Shown here one piece after another: positions 23,477-34,965 of a stretch of 64,000 bases of DNA; position 1 is the stretch's first letter; each line of letters starts with the position of its first letter. The DNA is taken from the NCBI GenBank assembly GCA_951804985.1, contig OX638133.1:71058367-71122366 (forward strand), given 5' to 3'. Under the pieces are notes generated by a model that saw only the letters and a program-made list of their open reading frames with translations, was not told the DNA's origin and made no database searches. This stretch comes from Dryomyza anilis (taxonomy: Eukaryota > Arthropoda > Insecta > Diptera > Dryomyzidae). Position numbers and translations under genes: made by a program.

Positions 23477-23639
23477 CTGGTGACCTATATATCACTTTGA
23501 ATGGTAACCACACATATGTGTAGGGTATTTATAGTCGGCTTAGACCGACTATAATTTTGATAATCCTAACTATCATAATAACACATACTTTAAAATTTCC
23601 CATGTTATCTAACCTTCCCAACTGGTTTTATTTTACTCA

Positions 23640-23720
23640 CGCGTCATGCCGCATGACGCGCAGTGATTATTTTGACAACTCGTCGCGACGCGTCGATAGT
23701 CGATGAGAGCAGATACAGTT
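23640..23720. other. GC-rich palindromic patch
   Basis: GCGTCATGC-C-GCATGACGC (23641-23659) is a perfect 9-bp-stem palindrome. CGTCGCGACGCGTCG follows at about 23691. This is in strong contrast to the surrounding AT-rich DNA. Confidence 0.7.
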
Positions 23721-25431
23721 CTTAGATTTTATTATTCCTATGTCATTTCGTACAAATAGACCGAATCGTTTCCTTTGTTGTTTACAACGCCAATGAAACG
23801 TGCACCGCTGGTACTTCACATCACGCAACAACAAACAGCAGCAATAGGCAGCAACAGAAAAAGTTGATATAAAATAAAATATAAGAAGTTAAAAAAATAA
23901 ATAAATTAAAAGAATAAAATAAAAAAGTAAAATATAATAAAATACTAAAAAAAAAAAATTTTTTTTTTATTTTTAAATAGTTTAAATTTCATAAATAACC
24001 TTAATTTTTTTCATAAAAATTATGAAAGCGTTCATCAATATTATGAACTTTTTTTTTACGGTTTTATGAACGATTTATAAGTTGGATGAATAAGTTCAAT
24101 GGTTGAGTAATAATGAAAAATTCATAAAATTGATGAACAAATTCATAAATAGTACGAACTCTTTTTTTCTGTGTATATTTTTGTAATTTTGGAGACATGT
24201 TCTATGCCAAAAAATATTTGACACGTATTTTATTTTATAAAAAAGGTGTTTTTTTCTGGCAGTTTTACTTCTCAATAAATTCAAAAATTTCATCGATATT
24301 CAACATTTTGCATTAGTTAAACTATTGTAGCACGTGAACCATTAGTTCAATATTAAACAATTTGGTCTCATTTGAAAGAAAATACATTGCTCTTTTAAGA
24401 CGTCTAGTACAAAATACTAAGAAATGATGGTGGGAAAGTTATAAAACCGATTTTAGTGGTCAGCACACACAGAAAAAAAATGTACTTCATATTGATGAAT
24501 TCGGTTTTTCAAACCATGATTCATTGTATTGTAGAAGCAATCATAATATTAATGACTAACGATATTATTGTTATGAATGCTATCATAAATATGAAGAACA
24601 CTTGGTAACTGTCGAAAAAGTGTTCTTCAGTATGATGAACTTTATGTGAGGAATACGTTTCATCATATTAATGAACCAAAATATAAAGTACAACATATAT
24701 GTTCATCATATTGAAGAACCCTGTTCATTAAACCAAATTTTTATTAAAATGTTTTTTTTCGTTCATTTTTTGCCATACTTCACAGTTCTCAAGTAGTTCT
24801 TGTGTGTTATTTCTTATATAATGTTTGTTCGACGTGCATAAATTAGTAAAATGTTTTGTAATATATTTTTTATAATTACAACTTTTTATTAATAAAAAGT
24901 TATATATATAAAAAATATATTTTTGGAAAAAATGTTTTTTCTACTGTTATTTTTTAAATAAACTTTTTACAACACTTTATTTTCGAATTATTTTATAAAA
25001 AAAAAATATATATTTTTTTACACCATTACAAAACTACATCAATGATGCACTAACACTAACAAATTTAGAGTGGGTCCTCAACGCTTACTATTTTAAAATT
25101 TTTTTTTCAGTATATTACAATTCCTTAAAACAGAAAACGCATTTCATCACCTTTCAAATGAGATAAAATTTATTAATATTCAACTTATTGTTCACCTGCT
25201 ACAATCATTTAACTAAATGCAAAATATTATTTGTGTTTCGACGAAATTTTTTTAAAATATAAGGGGTAGAACTACCAACAATTTTTTTATTTATAAAACA
25301 TAAAACACGTGTAAAATATTTTTAGACATAGAACAAAACTGCAAAGTTTCAACAAAATAAAAAAGAATAATAAATCTCAAAAGCGCCCGGTTTGACGTGG
25401 AATGCCATTATATAAGATGAAAGTAATATTT

Positions 25432-25569
25432 GTTATACCCTACACCTATGAGGTACAGGGTATATTAACTTTGTGCATATATTGTAACGCCCCTTAGGAG
25501 GCGTGTCCGGTATGGAAAAGTATATATATTCTTGATCAGCATCACTACCCGAGTCCGTTTAGCCATGTC

Positions 25570-25602
<33 letters not shown>

Positions 25603-26272
25603 TGCTGTCTTGCAGTCCGAATACAGAATAACTTGAGAAATACTGATCAGAATGCGATGAAATTTCGTCTCAATATATTTTAGCCAAAAGTAGGAACTGA
25701 GTTTGAAAATGAGCCAAATCGGTCAACGGACAATCCCACCTCCCATACAAGTCACTTTTATATAACTCTTTCGGAACTAATAACTCGAAAAGTATTCAAG
25801 GTATAGTTATAAAATTTAAAAGGTATTGTTAGAATTCACCTATAAACATGTGGTCCAAAAATGTGCGTGATCCGCCCACTTTTTTTTCATTATTTCCCGG
25901 GTTTTCATAGTGGAAATTTGATTCGTAAATTATTAAAATCAAATCTATGAAATATTACCCTTTCAAAATTCTAAATATAGGCGTGGTCCGCCCAATTATA
26001 TTTTTCAAATTTTTTTTTAGTTTTTTATACTTTTATATAATTTTTTTAATTTATGGGGATATAAGACGTAAATTTCTGATATATGAATAATATTCTGAGG
26101 GTGGGGAGGTTCAGCATAATTAAAAACTTTAAAATTTAGGTATGTAATTAAATATCCCACATTAATATCCTCACCAAAGGTGTAGGGTATTCCATAGTCG
26201 GGCCCGACCGACTATAAAAATCCGCTCCATGTGACCGAACTTGCCCATGTGACCTAACTTTCCCAACTCGTT
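25432..26272 (+). mobile_element. Dipteran repeat E, longest single copy
   Basis: It begins GTTATACCCTACACCTATG, then GCGTGTCCGGTATGGAAAAG, TTGATCAGCATCAC, a (TCTG)n run and CTCCCATACAAGTCAC. It ends GGTGTAGGGTATTCC, GTCGGGCCCGACCGAC and CCTAACTTTCCCAACTCG. The opening TACCCTACACC and closing GGTGTAGGGTA form a short terminal inversion. Translations show no transposase. It is almost identical to 47122-47774 over the shared part. Confidence 0.8.
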
Positions 26273-27379
26273 TTAAATTGAATTTTATTAACAAGCACTT
26301 TAAACATATTTTTATAATTAAGTATAGGGAATACTACAAATTACAAAATGTCACTAATGAAAAAAAAAAAAAAAAAAAAACCCATGTATATTCATTGAAG
26401 AAAAAAATCATAACACCTACAACCTTCTACCCTTTGCTGCGGGCCTGCTTAGAATATTCTGACTAAGTAAATCCACAATTTTTTTTCGTAATGTCCTAAC
26501 ATAATTTTAAGATGTTTATAAATTTTAACTTTTTTTCTTCTTATTTTTTCTTGCATTACCATTATTTTTTTATTACCTTATTATAAAAAGAAAGACTAAA
26601 ATAACATTTTGGTAAACATTTTGAAGTTTCCCACATTACCCTAACATTTTTCAACAAGGCCGAAATTTAACTGTTTTGGAAATCGATAAAAAAAACAATT
26701 AAAAGGCATATAGAAAATGATTTTCTGTTAATACAAAAAGTTAAAGCATGAAACCAGTTTATGGAATAGGCTCTGCAAAAGATTTTATCAAATTATTCAA
26801 ATGTACTTTTTTTGGAAGAAAAATTAAAATGTGCCCCACTTTACCCAGGCTCCCCTACTACTTTCTTAGTGCATGATTTATCAATCATTTATGAACATGA
26901 TTATAAACTATGCAAATTTTTAAAAAATCAAGAAATGTAAAAAAGGACGAACTGAGATTTTTTGCTATTCCGCACATTAAAAAAAAATATGAATCAATAG
27001 GCTTGAAAGGTACTATAAATAAAATATTTACAATTTATAAAATAATAATACAACATTTTTACAATTTATAACAATTTAACAATTTAAACAATTTAAAAAC
27101 TAAACAATTTAAAAACTAAAATATAATTTATAGTTATAACTTAAAAATAAAATTCCAAATAAAGATGGTTAAATCATTTGTTTTAACGTCAAAAATGCCA
27201 CAAAAAGCCTGAAAGAATGATGCCAAAATGGGAAATAAGACCAAATAAAAAAAAAAATAAGCGTAAAATACCCCCAAATGCGAAACATAGCCCAAAAGCT
27301 AATAGAGATAAACAAAGCTGAGCACTTTTACACCAGAGGCAAATAATACAAAGTTCCGACTATAAGAAACGGATATCAT
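26273..27379. other. AT-rich low-complexity intergenic sequence
   Basis: Contains A21 at 26360-26380, a remnant GTGCCCCACTTTACCC (26831-26846), and short AACAATTTAAA tandem units at 27060-27120. No gene was recognised. Confidence 0.5.
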
Positions 27380-28290
27380 ACTGGGAAAAAAAACTACAGC
27401 AAAGGAAGAAATTCTACACTGAAAAAATCGTAACAAAAAACAACAAAGCAACATCAAAGAACCGGAAAAGTGCCCGAATTAAGAAAACGCGGAAGGAACA
27501 ACGACAATGACTGGATGAATGTGAAGCGGGCCGGGTTGGTTATATGGCTGGATGGTGGCTATAAACACGCCGACTGACCCAGAACTTGTGCGAAAAAAAG
27601 TGAAAAACAAGCAATATTTAGATCCGCAACAACACGAAAAAACAAAATGAAAAATGACACCAAAAAACAACGGAGAAGCAGCGGATAACTTGTGGAAAAC
27701 ACGACCAACTAAGCGCATACTCAAGGTAGTTGAAGTGAAGGTGCGGCTACAAAGAAAGCAAAAAAAAATTGAAAAACTGTAACACAGATCAAATGGAAAA
27801 TGTTGTCGCAGCGGCATCATCGTGAAAAATAAAACAATCCCAACAGCAACAAAAACAATACAACACAATGTCACTGGCGTTGCCAAAAGTATGAAAAATC
27901 GTTTTTGAAGTCAACGCAAAAAAAAAACAACCAAGCGAACGGCTGACCAAGGGAAAAAAAATTGGCAATTTAACACATGACTGCGATTCGGTTTCGGTAA
28001 CAAAACATAAAACTGTTTAGACCAAACCAGCCGTTGCTGTTGCTATTGCTGACTTGGTCGAAGCACCAATAATCAACTCGCCGCCGCCACATTGACGCTG
28101 AGATCAACCGTGTTCACTGTTAACAATGAAAAATGTTGGTATAGGTGTCAACGGAAAGTACTAAAAAAAAAACCCAACCATAGTACTCTTTGTTTTTGTA
28201 TAGAGAAAATTGCGTTGAGTGGCACTAAAATATTGGGCAATAGTGCATCAAAATTTAAAAAAAAGTTACCACTTTAAATAATACTGAAAT
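27380..28290. other. Unique GC-richer island resembling a 5'UTR exon region
   Basis: The plus strand is A-rich with AACAACAA, AAGTGCCC and GAACCGGAAAAGTG words, typical of fly 5'UTRs, and with CCGCCGCCACATTGACG near 28080. A minus frame of 135 codons (27479-27886) begins at TTG, is Phe/Cys-rich and looks like the shadow of A-rich plus-strand sequence, not a gene. No confident splice site or TSS was identified. Confidence 0.35.
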
Positions 28291-28961
28291 AAACTTTCAA
28301 TATTTGTATCCTGTTCTTCCCCCCTGAATCACCAACAAATAAAAACCAAGGAATGTTAAAATATTCACGCATAGCGGATATAAAGAACCAAAAAACCGCC
28401 TCACTTAAATATCCCACACCCTTTAAATGAAAAACAGATTTTTAAGAAAAATCCAATTGTCCAAATAAATTTATGCAAAAAAATTAAATTTAAAAAATAT
28501 TTTCTTCAGCAGAAAAAATAAGAAAAATCATAAAATAGAGAATAAATAGAATCATCCCATTCCCAGTTGAACTCAGAAATATACTTGAAATCCATAATTC
28601 ATTAACACCACTTTATTTTATTTTTGTTTTGTTAATTTTTTTTGAATTTTACTTTTTATTACGATTGAAAATGGTTGGGGCATTTTTTCAGGTAAATGTA
28701 TTTCTCTTCTATAGTGTATTTAGTCCGGCACAAATTTTCCAATGAACATCTCATACATAATTTCTATATAATTCAAAGGTTCTGATCATGTATGTATACT
28801 TAGTTTTTTTATTTCGCGTAACGTTATAAATAAAATTACTTTCCGAATCGAGCCATTTTTAACACAAAACTATTATAGAATTTTTCAAAAACTCAATCGA
28901 TCCATCAACTCAGTTCAATGGAAAATACACAAAGAAATGTCAAAATTCTAAATACTTTTAA
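28291..28961. other. AT-rich intergenic sequence
   Basis: No feature recognised. Confidence 0.5.
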
Positions 28962-29696
28962 AGATACGCCATTCGATATTGTTACGAGATCAATGCGAGA
29001 AGAAGGAGAATTCACACTTTCTCGTAGCGATATCGAACGTCAAATTGGCCCTACATTATAGGTAGATATCGTTGCGACCTGTTGAAGTTTTCTCACAAGA
29101 GAAATTTTACGAAATAGGAACTAGACACCTGCACAAATGCATTTTAAATCCACTTCAAGACATTCAATTTATTTCAAAACATTTACTGTGCCCGACTATA
29201 TGCTTTTAAAATCAAATGAATGTATTGCTCAGAACAACAAAGCACTAGTAGTGTCAAAACAAAACACAAACAAGATGTAGTTGTAGTGAAGAGGTCTATT
29301 ATGATGTGAAATAAATATTCAAATACTGAAATGAAATGCTTATGACACTGAGTACTCAGTGCATTTTTAATTTTTTTTTATCATTTTATGCACTCACTTT
29401 ATTCGTTGCATGTTCAGCGTTGTGAAACAAATACTGCAGTGAAGTGAAGTCGCTGGAGAGACTTCACTATAATACTGTGGTCATTGCAAAGTGGTCATTG
29501 CAAAGTTCGAAATTGCTTCAAAAAATATTGCCATATCGATGCGATAAATATTTTAATATTGCAGTTAGTCAAAGATTTTGCATGTACGAGAAACTCTAAA
29601 GATTAAAATCGCTAAAGCCACAAGTCCGAAATTTTTGTCGAAGATATTTGAGAAAGCTTCGAGGCATCGGAGGTCTCCGTGACATGGCATACTGGG
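28962..29696 (+). mobile_element. TIR element M, copy 1
   Basis: The left part GCCATTCGATATTGTTACG and the right part TTCGAGGCATCGGAGG...CATGGCATACTGGG match, in order, the ends of copies at 55457-56299 and (shortened) 57982-58298. The right end CATGGCATACTGGG is the inversion of the left end CCCAGTATGCCAT seen in copy 2. The middle differs between copies. Confidence 0.6.
29346..29361. other. 16-bp perfect palindrome
   Basis: CACTGAGTACTCAGTG, inside the unmatched middle of element M copy 1. Confidence 0.85.
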
Positions 29697-31026
29697 TCTT
29701 AAATTAAAAGAAAAACTATAAAACCTTGCAAGCAAAATCAACACCCTCGAATTTTTGAAAAATATTCATAGTAAAATTATTTAGTTAATTTTGTAAAATA
29801 ATGTTTTGGAAATTGTAACAAAAACTAATTACATTTTTGTGAAATACACTTAAAATAATCAATAGTTAACGAACTACATTTTTCGTATGTTTAAATTTCG
29901 TAAAATACACTATTATTTTGTTCAGCGTTCATTTTAGAATAGAATATTATGTATAATTTATACGTTATATTCTTTTCTGAGAAGCGTAAAACGTTTGTTG
30001 GGTATCACCCATAATATAATTCGGTTCAATTTTTTTGAAAAAAAAATTTACATATACCGAAATAAATTAAAAGCACTTTAAGTTTTGATGAAAACACTTT
30101 GTTTCAAAGTTTTCACCTAATAAATTTGCTATTAATTTTGAATAAAATTTTTATTTGAAAGTGACACTTTTAATTTTATGTGAGAGTACAAAAATAACTT
30201 TTTAATGTACATCAAATCACATTGTCATTATTTGCGTTAACACCAGTACATTGTTAATTCTTTGTTGTATTTCTTAACATTTCCAATATCTTTTAGATAC
30301 ATGAAATCATCAAATTAGTCCCTACGAACTATATTCAAGACACTTGAACTTCAAGTGTCATAAACATAAATTGTCTTAAATAAAAACATTGAATTTTTGG
30401 TATAGTCAGGCGTTTATAAAAAAAGTTTATTTAAATTAATAATAAAACATGAACATTTCAATATTAAAATTATTTTTTTCTAAAACTAAATTATATAAAA
30501 ATAAATAAAAAATATTATTTTAAAAGATTATATTATGTTTTTTTTGAGGGAGAAATGTATTAAAATTTAATAAAAATGTAGTAAATTTAAGTACTTTTTC
30601 ATCAATTTTTTACGCTTTATTTCAATTTAATGGTATTACAATTTGAATAAATGTGTGTATTAATTTTTATTTTGTAAGTAATTTTACATTTTTATTAAAT
30701 ACTGCATATAAAATAGTAATAAATAATTTGAATTACTTAAATATTGGAAAAAATTTAATTTAAGTTGATATTAAATACGTAATTAAAAGTTTTTGTATGG
30801 ATTATTATTTTTTAGTAGTATATAACTTTAAGTATTTAATTTTTTTGTTGTTGTTATTATGATAGTCTAATTGGGCGAAGCATCGTTTGTGAAATTTAAA
30901 GTATAGTATTGAAGTTCTCAAGGTCTGTACATATTTAAATTTAAATTATATGAAAGAAAAGAAACTTTAACTCTATATTTAGTGAAAAATCCCTCATTTA
31001 TATTTTCTGAACAATTAACAAATATT
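29697..31026. other. AT-rich intergenic sequence
   Basis: Poly-A/T rich throughout, with no feature recognised. Confidence 0.5.
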
Positions 31027-31153
31027 GTGGGTATTCTTTCACATCGTATCTACTGCGTATATGCGTATGTCGTAAAAATTATAAGCTTTATAGTGTATAA
31101 TTTTTACGAAATACGCATATACGCACTATATACGAAGTGAAATGAATACCCTC
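31027..31153. mobile_element. 127-bp hairpin element (MITE-like)
   Basis: The left arm GTGGGTATTC-TTTCACATCG...CGTAAAAATTATA is matched by the inverted right arm with only about six differences over about 58 bp. The loop is a dozen bases (AGCTTTATAGTG). It would fold as a long stem on either strand. TSD is uncertain. Confidence 0.75.
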
Positions 31154-31222
31154 ATTGAAAAACACAAAAACCGGTTTTATTTAATCGAAATCTCTTCCGA
31201 TTTTGGAACTGATACAGAATTG

Positions 31223-31469
31223 ATAATAATATAATAGTTTGGCGCTACAGTCCTGTATAGAACTTCGGCCGAGCTCTCTCACTAGTGGTGGGACCAACAG
31301 TTTATTGCCGAATCCGAACGCGGGTGAGAGCTTTTCATAGGCAATGGTTTTACTCTCGTAGGTTTGCCATTTACTGACGAGAGGTAGCGCGGTATAGAAA
31401 AATGTTTCTATGAAAAGATGTTGTTAGCCCCAGTCCATGCTTGAACCGGGAACCTTTCGGCTCGAAAAT
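31223..31469 (-). mobile_element. tRNA-derived SINE, head-truncated copy
   Basis: The 3' tail on the minus strand ends in an (ATT)n-like run (plus-strand ATAATAATATAATAG). The body matches the copies at 15663 and 52714. Homology stops at TTTCGGCTCG, so the A-box part of the tRNA-like head is missing. Confidence 0.8.
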
Positions 31470-32448
31470 GGAAATTATCGTTTGAAATTTTAAACAATTT
31501 TATTATTTACGAAGTTTCCTCTAATTACGAATTTTACGCAATTGATATGAATATCCTTAATATTTCAAAAGTAAGTAACATGAAATCAAAATTGATTAGT
31601 CCTAGTCGGTATTAGTCCTGGAACTTATATTTTGTATTTAATAATTTCTGTTTGTCAGTTTAAAACGACTATTAATTAGATTGGCTGAATGTTTATAATT
31701 TTATTTATATCTAAAATTATTCAAACTTCTCACTTTAGTATTTAAATATTTTTCATCTGGTGTTGAATGACACTGTTGGCCGACGACAAGTGCACTGGGT
31801 CAGGTGATTACATTCTTGGCAACTGCAGAATTTGACTTACAAAAGCAGCCAAAATAAAAACAGCAAAAAAATAATAGATCTATATGTTAATATTTTAGAA
31901 AATGCTGTAATGCAGCTGCAGACTGCTGTTGAAAACAAAAAGTTAATTAATATTTCCATGCTGTTGGCGCCAAAGTTAAAGCGTTTCAATGGGTTTTTCC
32001 TACAAACAAATCTAAACATTCTTCGAAGATGCAGTTGACTCTGGTGTAAATTACCTAAATGACTATTGTGATTATTATTAAATTGTTTTACGCTATGGGT
32101 TTTGTTTGGTTTAAATAGTAAGCATTAAAAGCCATTCACTCACCTACTGTTTGCTTTGTAAACCAGTTTAAAACCTTTAATTAGTTAAAATAACAGAGGT
32201 TTGGGCTTGGAGCTAAATTAGTTATAGGTTGTTGTTTGGTTTTTAAACGTAAGTATAGTAAATGTTTGCTTCTACCTATATCATTTATAACGTAAAGAAA
32301 GTCATAATTTGTTTAATGCTTATTTTTTTTAATAAATTTATTAGAATATTCCAATTATAACTGATTTGTTTCGTGAGTATTTTTATATTTAACAGAACTT
32401 AAAATAAACTTTAATGCGATTTGAGAGAATTTTTTTCTGGGTGTAGTA
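31470..32448. other. AT-rich intergenic sequence
   Basis: A slightly GC-richer patch lies at 31765-32040 (GCAGCTGCAG). Open frames there overlap on both strands and neither is convincing. Confidence 0.4.
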
Positions 32449-32515
32449 CTTTGAACCCGGGCTGCGGAACACGTTTTTTATTAGTTTTTTAAACCAATTT
32501 TTAAAGCATAGCTGT

Positions 32516-33557
32516 GGGAGCGGCATGAAATCCCCAAACACATAAGCACCAAATACAAAATCCCCAAAACACAAAATCCCCAAACACATAAGCCCCAAAC
32601 ACAAAATCCCGAAACACAGAAGCCTCAAACTCAAAAGCCCCAAGTATTAAATTGTAAAATATATAAAAATCCCTAAAAATCACACCCGCTTATACTTGAA
32701 CAAAGAAGAGTCAGGCAATGTTCGGACCTTTAATTGAAGGGTTAGGTGCAATTTATGTTCAAATTTTTTCTTGGTTATCTTTGAAAACTGTATAAATTTG
32801 TTAATATTACGATTTATATTGATTAAATAACGTATGGATCTTATCGTTAGCAAATGAAAACTTATACCAAATTATAAAAGAACTTTAATAAATACGATAT
32901 AGATAAAATAGAATCTGGCGTAGAAATTGTTTAGAAAAATTCGAATGGAGAACGGTACAAAAAAAGTAGATCAAAGGGAAACATTATATATTGTAAATAT
33001 ATTAGTCACAATATTTCAATGTTCAATAAATACAAATAAATTTTGAAGAAAAAGTAAGTAATTTGAAAACATTACAATTTGGTAGTACTTATGATATGTT
33101 TCCTATAAACATTATGGACAATGTTGTATTTGTAGTAGAGTCGTTGCAACTACTAAATGAATAGGAGATCGTGCTGCAAATATTTACATATTTTATAGAT
33201 ATTAATTAAAAAGTTATTAATATCAATGGTATTAAAGAGTGGCAATTATATGACATGAATAATGTTCCACTGTAATAATAATAATTTTTAACCATACTTT
33301 TCAGTCTTTGGTTTGCTCAGTGTGTTTAATAACTATTTTACTAATTTTATTATAATTTTATCAATTGTGTTGAAAAATGAATTTTGTACTTAATACAAAA
33401 AAATTGGATTTTGTGTTTGAATATTTTGTATTTGAGGCTTTTGTGTATGGGGCTTTTGTGTTTTGGGGCTTTTGTGCTTGGGGCTTTTGTGTTTAAGGTT
33501 TTTGTTTTGGGGATTTTGATTTGGGGGCTTTTGTGTTTGGGGATTTCAAGACCAACC
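32516..33557. mobile_element. Foldback-like element Q with perfect 9-bp TSD
   Basis: Identical CATAGCTGT flanks it at 32507-32515 and 33558-33566. The left arm (32516-32643) consists of 15-bp units CCCCAAACACAAAAT / CCCCAAACACATAAG. The right arm (about 33405-33557) has the inverted units (CTTTTGTGTTTGGGG). Outer ends GGGAGCGGCATGAAATCCCC and GGTTGGTCTTGAAATCCCC (inverted) also correspond. About 760 bp of AT-rich non-coding DNA separates the arms. Long arms of tandem subrepeats plus 9-bp TSD are the hallmarks of Drosophila FB-type elements. Confidence 0.88.
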
Positions 33558-33659
33558 CATAGCTGTTTATGTTCTACTGTATACTGAAGAAAAGAGCAGT
33601 GCAGTAACGAAAATATTTTGTGAATTATAAAAAAAAAACAAATGTATGCTGTTCTTAAT

Positions 33660-34790
33660 CGAAATCAGGCCTGTTTTTGGTATTTTGTTGGATTTTTATT
33701 TTTATTATCAGTTTTTTATTCTTTTGTTTATTTTTTTGCGTTTTTAATTTAATTTCATATTTTTTGTAATTGATTTTGTTTTGTTCTGTTTATTTTATTT
33801 TTCTGTTTATCTTTTGTTTCTGATTGATATGCTATTATTTTTATTTATGTTTTAGCCTTTTGTGTTTTCCTTTTTTATTTTGTTCTTTTCTTCCTTTTTT
33901 AAATGTTTCTGTTTCTGTTTTTGCTTTTTATTTTTTTTTTGAGATTGACTTTTTTTATTTTTTTGTGGGAATTGCAATTGTGTTTGTGTTTTGCTTTTAT
34001 TTTCTTGTTTTTGTTTGTTTTTATTTTATGGCATTTATTTTAATTATTGTGTTTTTACTGAATTATAAATACGAATTTTGTGTGGCTATATCCGAACCAA
34101 AATGAAAATATTTTTGTTTTTCATCTATAACTTTTTGTGGGTTTAAAAACCTTAAATGTTTGCTTTAAGTATATGCCATCGATTTTTGTGTTCTTGAATT
34201 TATTTGTGTGTTGTTGCTGTTGTGTTTTTTCTTTGTATTTGCTTTTGTTTTTGGGTTTTTATTTTTTGTACTTTTATTTTTTATTTTGTTTGGTCCTTAT
34301 ATTTGTTTGCATCTGTGTTTTTCCTTTTTACTTGCGTTTTTTGTATTTTTGCTTTTCTTTTGTTTTTATGTTTTTGGTTATATGTTTTTGCTTTTAATTT
34401 TGTGTTTTGAATTTTACTTCAGTTTTTATATTTTTGTTTCTCTTTTGTGTATTTACTTATGCTTTTGTGTTTGATTTTGTTTTTGTGTTTTTCTTGTTGT
34501 TTTTGTCTTTTTGATTTTGCTCTATATATTGTGTTTTAGTTTGGTTTTTTGTGTTTTTCTTGTGGATTTTGTCTTTTTTCTTTTGTTCTGTATATTTGCT
34601 CTTGTCTTGTCTTTGCTTTTCCTTTTATATTTGATTTTGTTTTTGTGTTTTTGGTTTTACTGTTGTGTTTGCTTTTATTTTGTGTATTTGCTTGCTCTTT
34701 TGTTTTTAAGCTTTTGATTTTGTTGTTTTTGTGTGTTTGCTTTTGTTTTTGTGTTTGTATTTTTGTTTTGTTTTTTTTATTTTGTTTCAT
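33660..34790 (+). repeat. T/G-rich degenerate simple-sequence tract (TTTTGT)n
   Basis: About 1.1 kb of TTTTTGTTTTTGTG / TTTTGCTTTTG words. All plus-strand frames appear open and encode Phe/Leu/Cys-rich hydrophobic strings. These overlapping frames are composition artefacts. The same kind of tract, shorter, precedes the tail of repeat X copy 1 (6090-6225). Confidence 0.8.
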
Positions 34791-34965
34791 CTTCTTAGCT
34801 GAAGTGCCGAGTTATATCGTTTTGAAAGTTTAGGTTGTATGGGAGGTGCTACGCCTCTTTGTCCTATACTGCCTATATATAGCCTATGTCATCCTCTGGA
34901 CTCCATAGTACTTACGTTTTAAATTTCAGTCAATTCGGTATATATATAATTGTGTATATGACAAT

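Larger units (their letters stand above)
21430..23630 (+). mobile_element. Dipteran repeat E inside F, split by hAT-type element
   Basis: The 5' part (21430-22009) begins TTATACCCTACACTAAGAG with the TTGATCAGTATGACC and GTCCGTCTGTCC signature. The 3' part (23477-23630) has GTGTAGGGTATTTATAGTCGG and CCTTCCCAACTGG. The latter corresponds to the 3' flank of the copies at 25432 and 47122. Confidence 0.7.
21251..24173. mobile_element. TA-flanked element F inserted in the left arm of G
   Basis: CACAGAAAAAATTTTGTTC opens after TA (21249-21250), and the inverted GAAC...TTTTTTTCTGTG closes before TA (24174-24175). The G arm resumes directly after it. Subterminal GTTCATAA/TTATGAAC words occur at both ends. 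Most of its length is later insertions. Confidence 0.65.
21211..25390. mobile_element. Outer long-TIR element G of a five-level nest
   Basis: Ends are CCGGGCGCTTTT (21211) and its inversion AAAAGCGCCCGG (25379-25390). The left arm continues after a 2.9-kb insertion, at 24176-24460. It matches the inverted right arm (25085-25378) through blocks such as GTTCTATG, AAATATTT-ACACGT, TTTTGCATTTAGTTAAA and TCATTTGAAAG. Arms are roughly 300 bp. The core (24465-25080) is AT-rich with GTTCATCATATT motifs and no ORF. No TSD was identified. Confidence 0.75.
32449..34965 (+). repeat. Composite interspersed repeat X, copy 2, split by a Foldback-like element
   Basis: The head (ACCCGGGCTGCGGAAC, ACGTTTTTTATTAGTTTTTT) is interrupted at 32516-33557. 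The sequence then resumes TTATGTTCTACTG and continues into a roughly 1.1-kb T/G-rich tract (33660-34790). The tail AGCTGAAGTGCCGAGTTATA (34797-34930) parallels 6229-6360. Same order as copy 1. Confidence 0.6.

Noticed and set aside
18586..26860. One giant element with GGGTAAAGTGG / CCCACTTTACCC ends
   Set aside because: Only about 12 bases agree and the adjacent sequences do not match; the two sites are more simply separate remnants.
27479..27886. 135-codon minus-strand frame, the longest in the window
   Set aside because: Begins at TTG, Phe/Cys-rich, and is the mirror of an A-rich UTR-like plus strand. No domain.
33824..34833. Series of overlapping plus-strand frames that look like hydrophobic membrane proteins
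   Set aside because: All three frames give similar Phe/Leu/Cys strings from a (TTTTGT)n tract; composition artefact.
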